A model generated the notes under the pieces. That model was not told the DNA's origin. It ran no database searches and was given only the letters and a program-made list of their open reading frames with translations. Made by a program: the position numbers and the translations under genes. Below, one piece after another: positions 11,569-24,320 of a stretch of 64,000 bases of DNA. Within the stretch, counting starts at the first letter, position 1; each line of letters starts with the position of its first letter. The DNA comes from Rhizobium etli CFN 42 (GTDB lineage: Bacteria; Pseudomonadota; Alphaproteobacteria; Rhizobiales; Rhizobiaceae), in the NCBI RefSeq assembly GCF_000092045.1, contig NC_007761.1, forward strand, positions 4,101,501 to 4,165,500. The letters run 5' to 3'.

Positions 11569-12111
11569 TCAGCCGAGCGTCATGCGGCGGAGAACATTGC
11601 TTTTCCAATAGAACTGATGGACGAGCGCGCCTGCGACGTGGGCAGCGATCAGCCCCCAAAGAATGATCTTCAAGACATCCGCGTGAACGAAGCCGGCGGA
11701 ATTGAAGCCGAAATAGTAGGCGGCAATGCCGGAAAGCGGCAGCGCGAAAAGCAGGACATAAAGCCCGGCATGGGCGAGCGTTGCCCCGAGACGAAAGATC
11801 GCCGGCTCGTGCGAAACCTCGGGCGGCACACCCTGCATAAAACGCAGACAGAGCCTGAAGACAGCAAGCAGCAGAATGGCGATGCCGACATAGGCATGGA
11901 TATTCGCCGAGGCAATCTGCTCGGGCGTCGGCACCTCGCCCCTGCGAACGAGCCGGTTCCAGATACTCATCCCGTCGGGAAACAGCAGATTGAAGAAGAC
12001 CAGCAGCGCCACCGCCCAGTGGAGGAAACGTTGGCTGAGACTGTAACTCAGGATGGACGGGTGCTGCATTCCTGATCTCCCCCGATGGTCGAACTCTGCG
12101 ATATGAGACAA
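11569..12111 (-). CDS. Cytochrome b561
   Basis: Inner-membrane di-heme b-type cytochrome of the bacterial b561 family, thought to pass electrons between quinone and periplasmic acceptors. 180 residues from the ATG at 12111; the ATG at 12069 (MQHPSILSYSL) is an equally plausible start and is nearer the usual family N-terminus. Four hydrophobic segments carry histidines suited to heme ligation: RFLHW, NIHAYVG, AAHVAGALVHQFYWK. It lies downstream of the lpdA terminator and is probably a separate unit. Confidence 0.87.
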   Translation of the reverse strand: MSHIAEFDHRGRSGMQHPSILSYSLSQRFLHWAVALLVFFNLLFPDGMSIWNRLVRRGEVPTPEQIASANIHAYVGIAILLLAVFRLCLRFMQGVPPEVSHEPAIFRLGATLAHAGLYVLLFALPLSGIAAYYFGFNSAGFVHADVLKIILWGLIAAHVAGALVHQFYWKSNVLRRMTLG

Positions 12112-12112
12112 C

Positions 12113-12147
12113 TAAAACAGCCGCTTGCCTCTCGGCAAGCGGCTGCG
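12113..12147 (-). terminator. Intrinsic terminator of the mdh-suc-lpdA operon
   Basis: Perfect 12-bp inverted repeat CAGCCGCTTGCC (12118-12129) and GGCAAGCGGCTG (12134-12145) with a 4-nt loop. On the minus strand it is followed by TTTTAG. It lies 25 nt after the lpdA stop, so it should end the long TCA-cycle transcript. Confidence 0.9.
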
Positions 12148-12170
12148 CGCTTCATTACCAAGATGTAAGA

Positions 12171-13577
12171 TTACATATGGATCGGCTTGAAGAAGGTCGC
12201 GAGCGCAGCTTCCTTGACCGCTTCCGACATCGTCGGATGCGCGTGGCAGCTGCGGCCGAGATCTTCCGACGAGCCGCCGAATTCCATCAGGACGGCGATC
12301 TCGTGGATCATCTCGCCGGCGCCGAAGCCGACGATATGGCCGCCGAGCACCCGGTCGGTGTCCTTGTCGGCGAGGATCTTAACGAAGCCGTCGGTCGCCA
12401 GCATCGCGCGGGCGCGGCCGTTTGCCGTGAACGGAAACTTCCCGACCTTGTAGGCGATCCCCGCCGCCTTCAGCTCTTCTTCGGTCTTGCCGACCGAGGC
12501 GATCTCCGGCTGCGTGTAGACGACGCTCGGAATGACATCGTAGTTCACATGACCATGCTGCCCGGCCAGGATTTCGGCGAGTGCCACACCCTCGTCTTCC
12601 GCCTTGTGTGCGAGCATCGGCCCCTTGACCACATCGCCGATCGCATAAATGCCGGCGACATTGGTCCTGAAGTGACCATTGATCTCGACGCGGCCGCGAT
12701 TGTCGAGCGCAACACCTGCCTCTTCGAGGCCGAGACCTGCCGTATAAGGCTTGCGGCCCGTGGCGATCAGCACGACCTCCGCGTCAAGCGTAACGGCGTC
12801 GCCGCCCTTGACCGGCTCGAAGGTGACCTTGGCGCCCTTCTCAGCCTTTTCGACGCCGGTGACCTTGGCGCCGAGATGGAAATCGATGCCCTGCTTGGCG
12901 AGCATGCGCTGGAACTGCTTGGAGACCTCGGCGTCCATGCCGCCGAGGATGGTGTCGAGATATTCGACGACGGTGACCTTGGCGCCGAGACGCGACCAGA
13001 CTGAGCCGAGTTCGAGGCCGATGACGCCGCCGCCGACGACGATCAGCGTTTCCGGCACCTTGTCCAGCGCGATGCCGCCGGTGGACGAGATGATGGTCTT
13101 TTCATCGATCTCGACCTGCACGCCGGGAATGCCGGCGACATCCGAACCGGTGGCGATGACGATGTTCTTGCCTTCGATCTCCTGCACCTGGCCGTCCGCG
13201 GCGGTGACGGCAACCTTGCCGGCCGAGACGATCTTGCCGGTGCCCTGGAAAGCATCGATCTTGTTCTTCTTGAAGAGGAAGGCGACGCCGTCGACATTCG
13301 ACTTCACCGTCGCATCCTTGTGCGCCATCATATTGCCGAGGTTGAGCGTCGGCGCCGGCACGTCGATGCCAAGCGCGCTTAATCCGTGGCCGGCCTGATG
13401 GAACATTTCGGAAGCATGCAGCAGCGCCTTCGACGGAATGCAGCCGACGTTCAGGCAGGTGCCGCCATAGGTCGCGCGCTTTTCGACAACGGCGACCTTG
13501 AGGCCGAGTTGGGCTGCCTTGACGGCGCAGACATAGCCGCCCGGACCTGTTCCGATAATGATCACATCGTAAGACAT
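12171..13577 (-). CDS. lpdA: Dihydrolipoyl dehydrogenase (E3 of 2-oxoglutarate dehydrogenase)
   Basis: FAD enzyme that reoxidises the dihydrolipoyl group of E2 and reduces NAD+. 468 residues from the ATG at 13577 (MSYDVIIIGTGPGGYV) with an AAGGGA ribosome site; 34 more codons are open upstream but overlap the lysE end and are not family-like. The redox disulfide is C41/C46 (GGTCLNVGCIPSK) and the C-terminal HAHPTMSEAV supplies the active-site His-Glu pair. Last gene of the operon, before a strong terminator. Confidence 0.97.
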   Translation of the reverse strand: MSYDVIIIGTGPGGYVCAVKAAQLGLKVAVVEKRATYGGTCLNVGCIPSKALLHASEMFHQAGHGLSALGIDVPAPTLNLGNMMAHKDATVKSNVDGVAFLFKKNKIDAFQGTGKIVSAGKVAVTAADGQVQEIEGKNIVIATGSDVAGIPGVQVEIDEKTIISSTGGIALDKVPETLIVVGGGVIGLELGSVWSRLGAKVTVVEYLDTILGGMDAEVSKQFQRMLAKQGIDFHLGAKVTGVEKAEKGAKVTFEPVKGGDAVTLDAEVVLIATGRKPYTAGLGLEEAGVALDNRGRVEINGHFRTNVAGIYAIGDVVKGPMLAHKAEDEGVALAEILAGQHGHVNYDVIPSVVYTQPEIASVGKTEEELKAAGIAYKVGKFPFTANGRARAMLATDGFVKILADKDTDRVLGGHIVGFGAGEMIHEIAVLMEFGGSSEDLGRSCHAHPTMSEAVKEAALATFFKPIHM

Positions 13578-13603
13578 TGCTTCTTTCCCTTTGGATTTTT
13601 CAA

Positions 13604-14242
13604 TTAATCGGCGGCGCGCGACAGCGCGAGGCGGAAGCCGAAGCCGACGAGTGCCGCTCCGGTGATGCGGTTGAACCATTTGCCGCTGGCGATGAAGCGG
13701 TCACGGATTGTCTTGACCGTGAAGAAATAGGAGACGCCGGCAAACCAGGCGACCAGCGCCGTCGCCATGCCGATACCGTAGGAGAACTGGATCAGCGCCG
13801 GCGTGTCGTGATGGACGAGCGTCGAAAACAAGGACAGGAAGAACAGCACCGGCTTCGGGTTCAGCGCGTTGGTGACGAAACCCATGCCGAGGCATGTCAG
13901 CATCGAGGCCGACTTGCGGTCTTCGGCCGTGACTTCAATCTCCTGCACCTTGAATCCCGGTTCGCGGAACGACTTGATGCCGAGATAGACGAGATAGGCG
14001 ACACCCGCCCATTTGATCATTGCAAACAGCATCAGCGACTTGGAGACGATCAGGCCGAGACCAAGAATCGTGTAGCTGACATGAAAGAGCAGCGAAAGGC
14101 CCATGCCGAGGCCGGTCATGATGGCGGCGCGGCGCCCATGCACGATGCTCTGGCGCAGGATGACAGCGAAATCGGCGCCCGGCACGATAATGAAGATCGA
14201 GAAGACGGCCATCAGGCCAAGGAATTCGAAGATGTAAGTCAT
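13604..14242 (-). CDS. LysE/RhtB family exporter
   Basis: 212-residue inner-membrane exporter of the LysE/RhtB family, which expels amino acids or related small molecules. The family hallmarks are the early PGADFAVILRQSIVHGRRAA and the TNALNPKPVLFFLSLF segment; about six hydrophobic segments are visible. It starts 19 nt after the SDR stop and ends 26 nt before lpdA, so it is inside the suc operon. Its substrate is unknown; export of an overflow metabolite of the TCA cycle would fit the location but is inference. Confidence 0.9.
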   Translation of the reverse strand: MTYIFEFLGLMAVFSIFIIVPGADFAVILRQSIVHGRRAAIMTGLGMGLSLLFHVSYTILGLGLIVSKSLMLFAMIKWAGVAYLVYLGIKSFREPGFKVQEIEVTAEDRKSASMLTCLGMGFVTNALNPKPVLFFLSLFSTLVHHDTPALIQFSYGIGMATALVAWFAGVSYFFTVKTIRDRFIASGKWFNRITGAALVGFGFRLALSRAAD

Positions 14243-14261
14243 AGTGATTTCGCCCTGCCCT

Positions 14262-15014
14262 CTAACGGCCGCCGCTCACATTGAGGATCGATCCGGTGAC
14301 ATAGGACGCCGACGGTGAAAGCAGATAGAGGATTGCATCCGCCACCTCCTCCGGCATGCCGGCCCGCTGCATCGGGACCGATGGCGCCATTTCGCGCGCC
14401 CGGTCCGGCAGCCCACCGGATGCATGGAGATCGGTTTCGATGATGCCGGGCCTGACGGCATTGACGCGAATCCCTTCCGCGGCGACCTCGCGCGCCAGTC
14501 CGATGGTGAAGGTGTCGATCGCCGCTTTCGATGCCGCATAATCGACATACTGCGTCGCCGAACCGAGGATTGCCGCCATCGAGGAGACGTTGACGATGGC
14601 CCCGCCCTGCCCACTATATAGGCGCGACATGCGGCGCACGGCCTCGGCAGCGCAGAGTATCGAGCCGGTCACATTGACGCGCAGCATGCGCTCGATCCGC
14701 TCGACCGACATCTCGTCGACCCGCTGCGGGTAGTCGACGATGCCGGCATTGTTGACCAGTCCGTCGAGCCGTCCGAATTGACGATCAACCGCCGAAAACA
14801 TCGCGGCGATATCGGCAGCATTGCCGACATCTCCCGGGATCGCCACAGCTTCGCCACCGCTTTCGGTGATCGCCGCAACGACAGCATCCGCCGCTTCGCG
14901 GTTGGCGGCATAATTCACCCCGACACGCCAGCCCTGGCGCGCAGCGAGCCGGCAGACGGCCGCGCCGATGCCCCGGCTTCCGCCGGTCACGAGAACAACA
15001 GGTGTATCGCTCAT
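14262..15014 (-). CDS. SDR family oxidoreductase
   Basis: 250-residue classical short-chain dehydrogenase/reductase. The NAD(P) site is TGGSRGIG, NNAG is present, and the catalytic set is S (NVSSMAA), Y and K (YVDYAASKAA). The ATG overlaps the stop of the upstream secreted-protein gene by ATGA, and MSDTPVVLVTGG is the natural N-terminus; the open frame upstream of it is the secreted protein's antiframe. The substrate cannot be told from the sequence; FabG-like and sugar dehydrogenases look alike. Confidence 0.92.
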   Translation of the reverse strand: MSDTPVVLVTGGSRGIGAAVCRLAARQGWRVGVNYAANREAADAVVAAITESGGEAVAIPGDVGNAADIAAMFSAVDRQFGRLDGLVNNAGIVDYPQRVDEMSVERIERMLRVNVTGSILCAAEAVRRMSRLYSGQGGAIVNVSSMAAILGSATQYVDYAASKAAIDTFTIGLAREVAAEGIRVNAVRPGIIETDLHASGGLPDRAREMAPSVPMQRAGMPEEVADAILYLLSPSASYVTGSILNVSGGR

Positions 15015-15541
15015 GTCGCACACTCCTTGAATGTCAGCACGTCCCAAGGCGCCACCGAAGCCTTGCCCTCGCCCCAGGCGCTGGATTCGCGAATGGCGGG
15101 ACCAAGACCGGGGAGCACCAGCTTTTCGGCGGCCGCAGCGCCCTCCGGCTGCAGATTGTCGATCTCGCCCTTGGCATCCACGCCGTAGACGGCGCCTTGC
15201 CAAACCGTGCATGCATTGAGATCGGCGCCGGTCACATCGCCTTCAGGACAGTTGAACATCAGGATGCCGATGGCGCGCACCGGATCCTCCGACGGCATGA
15301 CATAGCCTTCCATGACGACGGATGTCTTGAGGGCGCTCACCTTAAACTGATTGCTGGCGGCAGCCGAAGGAGAATTCAGCGGCACAAAGCGCAGTTCATA
15401 GGCGCCTTCACGGTCGGTGTAGACGGCCTGCTCCTGTTTGCAATCAATAGCGAACGCGGCAACCGGAATGGCAAAAAACGCGGCGTCTGCAATCGTAGCC
15501 ACGCCTTTCCGTCCTGCCATGATCCCGATCGTCCCGCTCAT
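15011..15541 (-). CDS. Uncharacterised secreted protein with four cysteines
   Basis: 176 residues; I do not recognise the family. A signal-peptide-like hydrophobic run ends near residue 31 (FFAIPVAAFA). After it come four cysteines at about 34, 98, 111 and 174, which suggests two disulfides in the periplasm. The start ATG overlaps the stop of the DUF4241-like gene (ATGA), and its own stop overlaps the SDR start in the same way. The three genes are therefore translationally coupled. A paired role with the upstream DUF4241-like protein is inference. Confidence 0.78.
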   Translation of the reverse strand: MSGTIGIMAGRKGVATIADAAFFAIPVAAFAIDCKQEQAVYTDREGAYELRFVPLNSPSAAASNQFKVSALKTSVVMEGYVMPSEDPVRAIGILMFNCPEGDVTGADLNACTVWQGAVYGVDAKGEIDNLQPEGAAAAEKLVLPGLGPAIRESSAWGEGKASVAPWDVLTFKECAT

Positions 15542-16287
15542 TGCACCTTCGGCTCTCGCCGTCCGTCGGCATTCTCGATCACACCAAAATCCGTCAAGAG
15601 CGCCAGCGGGCGACCATCCTTGTCGAGGCCCCAGAAGACGGGATAGAAACCATCGCCCCAACCGCTCCAGAACACGGCGACATTGCCCTTCTTGCCGGCC
15701 ATCGGCCGGTGCAGTGCATAATGGCCCTTGTTGGCATCGAGATCCGCGGCCAGCACGTCGTCGTAATAATTAATGTCGGCGTCCGGCTTTTGCGCCTGCA
15801 CCTGCGCTTGACGCTCGTCGATCCGATCAAGCGTCTGCGCATCCATATAGCAGCCGAGACCGGCGTCGACGGAGTAGCCGAAGATCTCGCCGTCCTTCAG
15901 CGTCGCTACATCTTGCCCGGGCAGAACCGCAAGCTCCCAGTGATCCGGCTTGCCCTCGGCAAACCGCATGCTGGCGGCGGCGATGCGCCCGAATGCCCGG
16001 TACAGCGTCACAGGATATTCGCCCGGCGCAACCGTCCTTGCGAGTGCCGGCCGATCGGGCTGGGCGAGCGGATCGGCGGCGACGATGCGCCCCGAGGTCA
16101 GCTCGACATTGCCCATATGGATCACGTTGATCGACCGTCCGGAGAGTTCGGCGTCACCGAGCGTCACCAGCTGGAAATTACTGCTTGCCTTGCTGACGTC
16201 CCAACCAGCCGCCGATGCGGAAACCGGGACATGCGCGGCGGCAGCGCAAAGAACAAGGCGCGCCGCTCGCATGATCCGGTTCCGCAT
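15538..16287 (-). CDS. Secreted DUF4241-like protein
   Basis: 249 residues with a signal peptide (about 1-27, ending SASA-A). The C-terminal half carries VFWSGWGDGFYPVFWGLDKD and ALLTDFGVIE, which I associate with DUF4241 proteins; function unknown. The ribosome site AAGGAG overlaps the sucB stop codon (CTAAGGAG) and stands 7 nt before the ATG, so translation should follow directly from sucB. It overlaps the next gene by ATGA. A domain of unknown function co-translated with a core TCA enzyme deserves attention. Confidence 0.8.
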   Translation of the reverse strand: MRNRIMRAARLVLCAAAAHVPVSASAAGWDVSKASSNFQLVTLGDAELSGRSINVIHMGNVELTSGRIVAADPLAQPDRPALARTVAPGEYPVTLYRAFGRIAAASMRFAEGKPDHWELAVLPGQDVATLKDGEIFGYSVDAGLGCYMDAQTLDRIDERQAQVQAQKPDADINYYDDVLAADLDANKGHYALHRPMAGKKGNVAVFWSGWGDGFYPVFWGLDKDGRPLALLTDFGVIENADGRREPKVQ

Positions 16288-16298
16288 CGAAAAGCTCC

Positions 16299-17555
<1,257 letters not shown>

Positions 17556-17594
17556 TGTTCAAATCCTGATTTCGTGTGTTTTCGTTTATGCGTT

Positions 17595-17903
17595 TCAGAC
17601 GGCGGGCGGCCGCAAAATGATCGAGGGCATCGGCAGGATATCGAAACGGAACCCAAAACCGGAAGCGATGATCGGGTCGCCGTCGGCAAGAGCTTGCGCC
17701 GCCGGCTGATCCTCCACCTCAACGACTGCCATGCCGAAGGCGCCTGCGCCCTCGAATACGGGACCGACGACAATTGCCGATCCCGCAAGGGCCTGCCGAT
17801 GCCAATATTCGACATGGCGTTTCATCGCCGCCATTTCTTCCACCGTCCCGTCGTGCGGAAAAGTGGGGCGCGGCGGCAGCAGTCTCAAAAAGAAATAAGC
17901 CAT
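17595..17903 (-). CDS. YCII-related (dimeric alpha-beta barrel) protein
   Basis: 102 residues from the ATG at 17903 (MAYFFLRLLPPRPTFP); the open frame upstream is antisense noise over sucA. It resembles the YCII/EthD-like small dimeric alpha-beta barrel family: an initial beta strand, WHRQALAGSAIVVGPVFEG, and GMAVVEVEDQPAAQALADGDP. Some relatives bind or dehalogenate small acids, but no catalytic role is assured. It sits 14 nt after sucA and 39 nt before sucB, splitting the usual sucAB pair, as also recalled for other rhizobia. Confidence 0.82.
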   Translation of the reverse strand: MAYFFLRLLPPRPTFPHDGTVEEMAAMKRHVEYWHRQALAGSAIVVGPVFEGAGAFGMAVVEVEDQPAAQALADGDPIIASGFGFRFDILPMPSIILRPPAV

Positions 17904-17917
17904 TGCGCCCCCTTGAT

Positions 17918-20902
17918 TTAGCCGCCCAACGCATCCTCGAGGAATGCGGCGAGCTGCGACAGATGCTTGGACATCAGGCCCGTCGCCGGCGAGGCGGCGG
18001 CCGGACGGCCGGTATAGCGGACGCGCTGGTACTTCGCATCGATATGGGCGAGCACCCACTCGAGGAACGGGTCGATGAACGACCATGCACCCATGTTCTT
18101 CGGCTCTTCCTGACACCAGACCATCTCGGCATTGCGGAAGCGCGACAGCTCGTTGATCAGCGCCTTTGCCGGGAACGGATAGAGCTGCTCAACGCGCAGG
18201 AGATAGATGTCATCGATGCCGCGCTTTTCACGCTCTTCGAGAAGGTCGTAATAGACCTTGCCGGAGCACATGACGACGCGGCGGATCTTGTTATCCTTCT
18301 GCAGCTTGATCGGACCGTCCTTGATCACCTCCGCATCGTCCCACAGAAGGCGATGGAAAGCCGATTCACCGGCTAGTTCGGCAAGCGTCGAAACCGCGCG
18401 CTTGTGACGCAGCAGCGACTTCGGCGTCATCAGGATCAGCGGCTTGCGGAAGTCGCGCTTCAGCTGCCGGCGCAGGATATGGAAGTAGTTCGCCGGCGTC
18501 GTGACATTGGCCACCTGCATGTTGTCTTCCGCGCAGAGCTGCAGGAAGCGCTCCAGGCGAGCCGAGGAGTGCTCCGGACCCTGGCCCTCATAGCCGTGCG
18601 GCAGCAGGCAGACGAGGCCGGACATGCGCAGCCACTTGCGCTCACCCGACGAGATGAACTGGTCGAAGACCACCTGCGCACCGTTGGCGAAATCGCCGAA
18701 CTGCGCTTCCCAGAGGGTGAGCGCATTCGGGCGGGCCAGCGAGTAGCCATATTCGAAGCCGAGCACGGCCTCTTCCGAAAGCATCGAGTTGATGACTTCG
18801 TAACGGGCCTGCGTCGGCGAAAGATTGGCGAGCGGAATGTAGCGTTCCTCGGTCTCCTGATCGTAGAGAACCGAGTGGCGCTGCGAGAAGGTGCCGCGTT
18901 CGCAATCCTGACCGGACAGGCGGATCTTGTGGCCTTCGAGGCAGAGCGCGCCGAAAGCGAGCGCTTCGGCCATCGCCCAGTCGAGGCCCTCCCCCGTGGC
19001 AATCATGTTGGCCCGGTTTTCCATGAAACGCTGGATCGTGCGGTGCGCATTGAAGCCCGCCGGGATTTCCGCAAGCTTGCGGCCGATCTCCTTCAGCGTC
19101 TTCATCGGCACCGCAGTCTTGCCGCGGCGCTGTTCGTCGGCATTGTCGGCCGTGCGCAGGCCCGACCACTCGCCGTCCAGCCAGTCGGCCTTGTTCGGCT
19201 TGTAGTGCTGGCCGGCGTCGAACTCCTGCTCGAGATGCGCGCGCCAGTCGGCCTTCATCTTCTCGACTTCGCCTTCGGTGAGCAGGCCCTCGGCGACGAG
19301 GCGCGCCGCATAGAGCTGCAGCACGGTCTTGTGGCCGCGAATGACCTTGTACATCTTCGGCTGCGTGAAGGACGGCTCGTCGCCTTCATTATGGCCGTAG
19401 CGGCGATAGCAGAACATGTCGAGCACCACAGGCTTGTGGAACTTCATGCGGAATTCGGTCGCGATCTTGGCTGCGTAGACGACCGCTTCCGGATCGTCAC
19501 CGTTGACGTGCAGGATCGGTGCTTCAATCATCTTGGCGACGTCAGACGGATAGGGCGACGAGCGCGAAAAGGCCGGGTTCGTGGTGAAACCAATCTGGTT
19601 GTTGATGATGACGTGCATGGTGCCGGCGACGCGGTGGCCGCGCAGACCGGACAGACCGAGGATTTCGGCAATGACGCCCTGGCCCGCGAAGGCCGCGTCG
19701 CCGTGGATCAGCAGCGGCAGCACCTTGGCGCGTTCAGACAGCGGAATGATGTCGCCTTCCCAGACGGTGGCGCTCATGTCCTGCTTGGCGCGGGCCTTGC
19801 CCATGACCACGGGATCGACGATTTCGAGATGCGACGGGTTCGCCGTCAGCGACACGTGCACCTTGTTGCCGTCGAATTCGCGGTCGGAGGAAGCGCCGAG
19901 ATGGTACTTGACGTCGCCCGAGCCTTCGACTTCGTCGGGTGCGTAGGATCCGCCCTTGAACTCGTGGAAGATGGCGCGGTGCGGCTTGCCCATGACCTGG
20001 GAGAGCACGTTCAGGCGGCCGCGATGGGCCATGCCGAAGACCGCTTCCTTGAGGCCGAGATGGCCGCCGCGCTTCAGGATCTGCTCCAGAGCCGGGATCA
20101 GTGATTCGCCGCCGTCGAGGCCGAAGCGCTTGGTGCCCTTGAACTTGACGTCGAGGAACTGTTCGTAGCCTTCGGCCTCGACGAGTTTGGAAAGGATGGC
20201 CTTCTTGCCCTCAGGCGTGAAGGCCACGCCCTTGTCGGGGCCTTCGATGCGTTCCTGGATCCATGCTTTCTCTTCCGGGTTGGAGATATGCATGAATTCG
20301 ACGCCGAGCGTTGAGCAGTAGGTGCGCTCGAGGATGTCGATCATCTCGCGGATGGTCGCGTATTCCAGGCCGAGAACGTTGTCGATGAAGATCTTGCGGT
20401 CGTAATCGGCTGATGTGAAGCCGTAATTTTCCGGCGACAGCTCGCGATAATCGTCGACGGCGGCGGCGATTCCGAGCGGATCGAGCTTTGCATGCAGGTG
20501 GCCGCGCATGCGGTAGGCGCGGATCATCATGATGGCGCGCACGGAATCGCGCGTCGCCTGCAGCACGTCGGTGCTGTCGGCAGGCTTGCCCTCGGCTGCG
20601 GCCTTGGCCTTCACCTTCGTTTCGATCGCCTTTTCGACGATGCCCCAATTGCCGTCGAGCGCCGACACCAGATCGCCGCCGGCAGCCAGAGGCCAGTTCT
20701 TCCTACGCCAGGAAGCTCCCTTGGCCGCCTTTTTCACATCGGCAGGATCGTCTTCCAGCGCCTTGAAGAAGGCGCGCCATTGATCATCAACCGACGCCGG
20801 ATCCTCTTCGTAGCGCGCATAGAGCTGCTCGATATAGGCGGCGTTGGCGCCATCCAGAAACGAGGTGATCTGAAACTGCTCGTTGGCTTCTTGCCGTGCC
20901 AT
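17918..20902 (-). CDS. sucA: 2-Oxoglutarate dehydrogenase E1
   Basis: Thiamine-diphosphate E1 that decarboxylates 2-oxoglutarate and succinylates the lipoyl group of SucB. 994 residues. The N-terminal FLDGANAAYIEQLYARYEED segment is the E2-binding end typical of E1o; HRGRLNVLSQVMGKP and GDAAFAGQGVI mark the cofactor region, and LLPHGYEGQGPEHSSARLER the C-terminal half. It follows sucD by 167 nt, a gap that contains a hairpin. Confidence 0.97.
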   Translation of the reverse strand: MARQEANEQFQITSFLDGANAAYIEQLYARYEEDPASVDDQWRAFFKALEDDPADVKKAAKGASWRRKNWPLAAGGDLVSALDGNWGIVEKAIETKVKAKAAAEGKPADSTDVLQATRDSVRAIMMIRAYRMRGHLHAKLDPLGIAAAVDDYRELSPENYGFTSADYDRKIFIDNVLGLEYATIREMIDILERTYCSTLGVEFMHISNPEEKAWIQERIEGPDKGVAFTPEGKKAILSKLVEAEGYEQFLDVKFKGTKRFGLDGGESLIPALEQILKRGGHLGLKEAVFGMAHRGRLNVLSQVMGKPHRAIFHEFKGGSYAPDEVEGSGDVKYHLGASSDREFDGNKVHVSLTANPSHLEIVDPVVMGKARAKQDMSATVWEGDIIPLSERAKVLPLLIHGDAAFAGQGVIAEILGLSGLRGHRVAGTMHVIINNQIGFTTNPAFSRSSPYPSDVAKMIEAPILHVNGDDPEAVVYAAKIATEFRMKFHKPVVLDMFCYRRYGHNEGDEPSFTQPKMYKVIRGHKTVLQLYAARLVAEGLLTEGEVEKMKADWRAHLEQEFDAGQHYKPNKADWLDGEWSGLRTADNADEQRRGKTAVPMKTLKEIGRKLAEIPAGFNAHRTIQRFMENRANMIATGEGLDWAMAEALAFGALCLEGHKIRLSGQDCERGTFSQRHSVLYDQETEERYIPLANLSPTQARYEVINSMLSEEAVLGFEYGYSLARPNALTLWEAQFGDFANGAQVVFDQFISSGERKWLRMSGLVCLLPHGYEGQGPEHSSARLERFLQLCAEDNMQVANVTTPANYFHILRRQLKRDFRKPLILMTPKSLLRHKRAVSTLAELAGESAFHRLLWDDAEVIKDGPIKLQKDNKIRRVVMCSGKVYYDLLEEREKRGIDDIYLLRVEQLYPFPAKALINELSRFRNAEMVWCQEEPKNMGAWSFIDPFLEWVLAHIDAKYQRVRYTGRPAAASPATGLMSKHLSQLAAFLEDALGG

Positions 20903-21020
20903 GGTGATATGCGGACGCTTCGGTCCGCCTCCTGACTTGATGATTTTGCCGGATCGATCGCCGGCTGCCGCATTCCGATCGCCGCCTGTCCACGGCGCAT
21001 CTGCTGCTCTCGTATGCGAG

Positions 21021-21056
21021 CCGGGCGGAAGGCGCAGATGCCGTTCCTCCGCCCGG
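21021..21056 (-). promoter_or_regulatory. Intercistronic hairpin between sucD and sucA
   Basis: Inverted repeat CCGGGCGGA (21021-21029) and TCCGCCCGG (21048-21056), 9 bp with an 18-nt loop, starting 13 nt after the sucD stop. No T-run follows in the minus-strand direction. It looks like an RNA-processing or stability element or a weak attenuator rather than a full terminator. Confidence 0.55.
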
Positions 21057-21069
21057 TCTACAGGTGGCT

Positions 21070-21972
21070 TCAGCCCCTCAGGACTTCAACCAGCGTCTTG
21101 CCGAGACGGGCCGGAGACGGAGACACCTTGATGCCAGCCGATTCCATCGCCGCGATCTTCGATTCCGCGTCGCCCTTGCCGCCGGATACCACGGCACCGG
21201 CATGGCCCATGGTACGGCCCTTCGGCGCCGTGCGGCCGGCGATGAAGCCGGCCATCGGCTTCTTGCGGCCCTTCTTGGCTTCGTCCTTCAGGAACTGAGC
21301 CGCGTCTTCTTCAGCAGAGCCGCCGATTTCGCCGATCATGATGATCGACTGGGTGGCTTCGTCGGCGAGGAACATCTCGAGCACGTCGATGAACTCGGTG
21401 CCCTTGACCGGGTCGCCGCCGATGCCGACGGCCGTCGTCTGGCCGAGGCCTTCGTTCGAGGTCTGGAAGACGGCTTCATAGGTCAGCGTGCCCGAGCGGG
21501 AGACGATGCCGACTGAACCCTTGCGGAAGATCGAGCCCGGCATGATGCCGATCTTGCATTCTTCCGGCGTCAGGATGCCCGGGCAGTTGGGCCCAAGCAG
21601 GCGTGACTTGGAGCGGTCGAGGCGAGCCTTGACACGCACCATGTCCATGACTGGAATGCCCTCGGTGATGCAGGTGATGAACGGAATCTCGGCGTCGATC
21701 GCCTCGATGATTGCGTCGGCAGCACCGGCCGGCGGAACGTAGATGACGGTCGCATCGGCGCCGGTCTTTTCCTTGCCCTCGGCAACGGTTGCAAAGATCG
21801 GCAGGCTTTCGCCCTTCGAGCCGGTCCAGGTTTCGCCACCCTTCTTCGGGTGAATACCACCGACCATCTGGGTGCCGTAATAAGCAAGCGCCTGTTCGGT
21901 GTGGAAGGTGCCGGTCTTGCCGGTCAGACCCTGAACAAGGACCTTGGTGTCTTTATTGACGAGAATAGACAT
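21070..21972 (-). CDS. sucD: Succinyl-CoA synthetase alpha subunit
   Basis: Forms succinate and ATP/GTP from succinyl-CoA with SucC. 300 residues. The CoA-binding N-terminus reads [12 protein letters not shown], and the phosphorylated histidine lies in [10 protein letters not shown] (about H257). [19 protein letters not shown] is the typical central motif. It starts 18 nt after sucC. Confidence 0.98.
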   Translation of the reverse strand: MSILVNKDTKVLVQGLTGKTGTFHTEQALAYYGTQMVGGIHPKKGGETWTGSKGESLPIFATVAEGKEKTGADATVIYVPPAGAADAIIEAIDAEIPFITCITEGIPVMDMVRVKARLDRSKSRLLGPNCPGILTPEECKIGIMPGSIFRKGSVGIVSRSGTLTYEAVFQTSNEGLGQTTAVGIGGDPVKGTEFIDVLEMFLADEATQSIIMIGEIGGSAEEDAAQFLKDEAKKGRKKPMAGFIAGRTAPKGRTMGHAGAVVSGGKGDAESKIAAMESAGIKVSPSPARLGKTLVEVLRG

Positions 21973-21990
21973 TCTTTCCGATCCCTCAAA

Positions 21991-23184
<1,194 letters not shown>

Positions 23185-23218
23185 GGGTCTATCCCTGTTT
23201 GGATTGCTTCAGCGCCGA

Positions 23219-24277
<1,059 letters not shown>

Positions 24278-24320
24278 TTAATTTTGATGTAGCATTTTCA
24301 ATCGTTTAGATGCAAAAACT

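Noticed and set aside
11543..11575. Hairpin AACTGA-AC-TCAGTT followed by TTTT at the end of the TraB/GumN gene
   Set aside because: Only 5 bp with a workable loop and includes the stop codon; too weak to call a terminator.
18404..20104. 566-codon open frame antisense to sucA
   Set aside because: Same cause; composition is typical of antisense frames and sucA is intact on the other strand.
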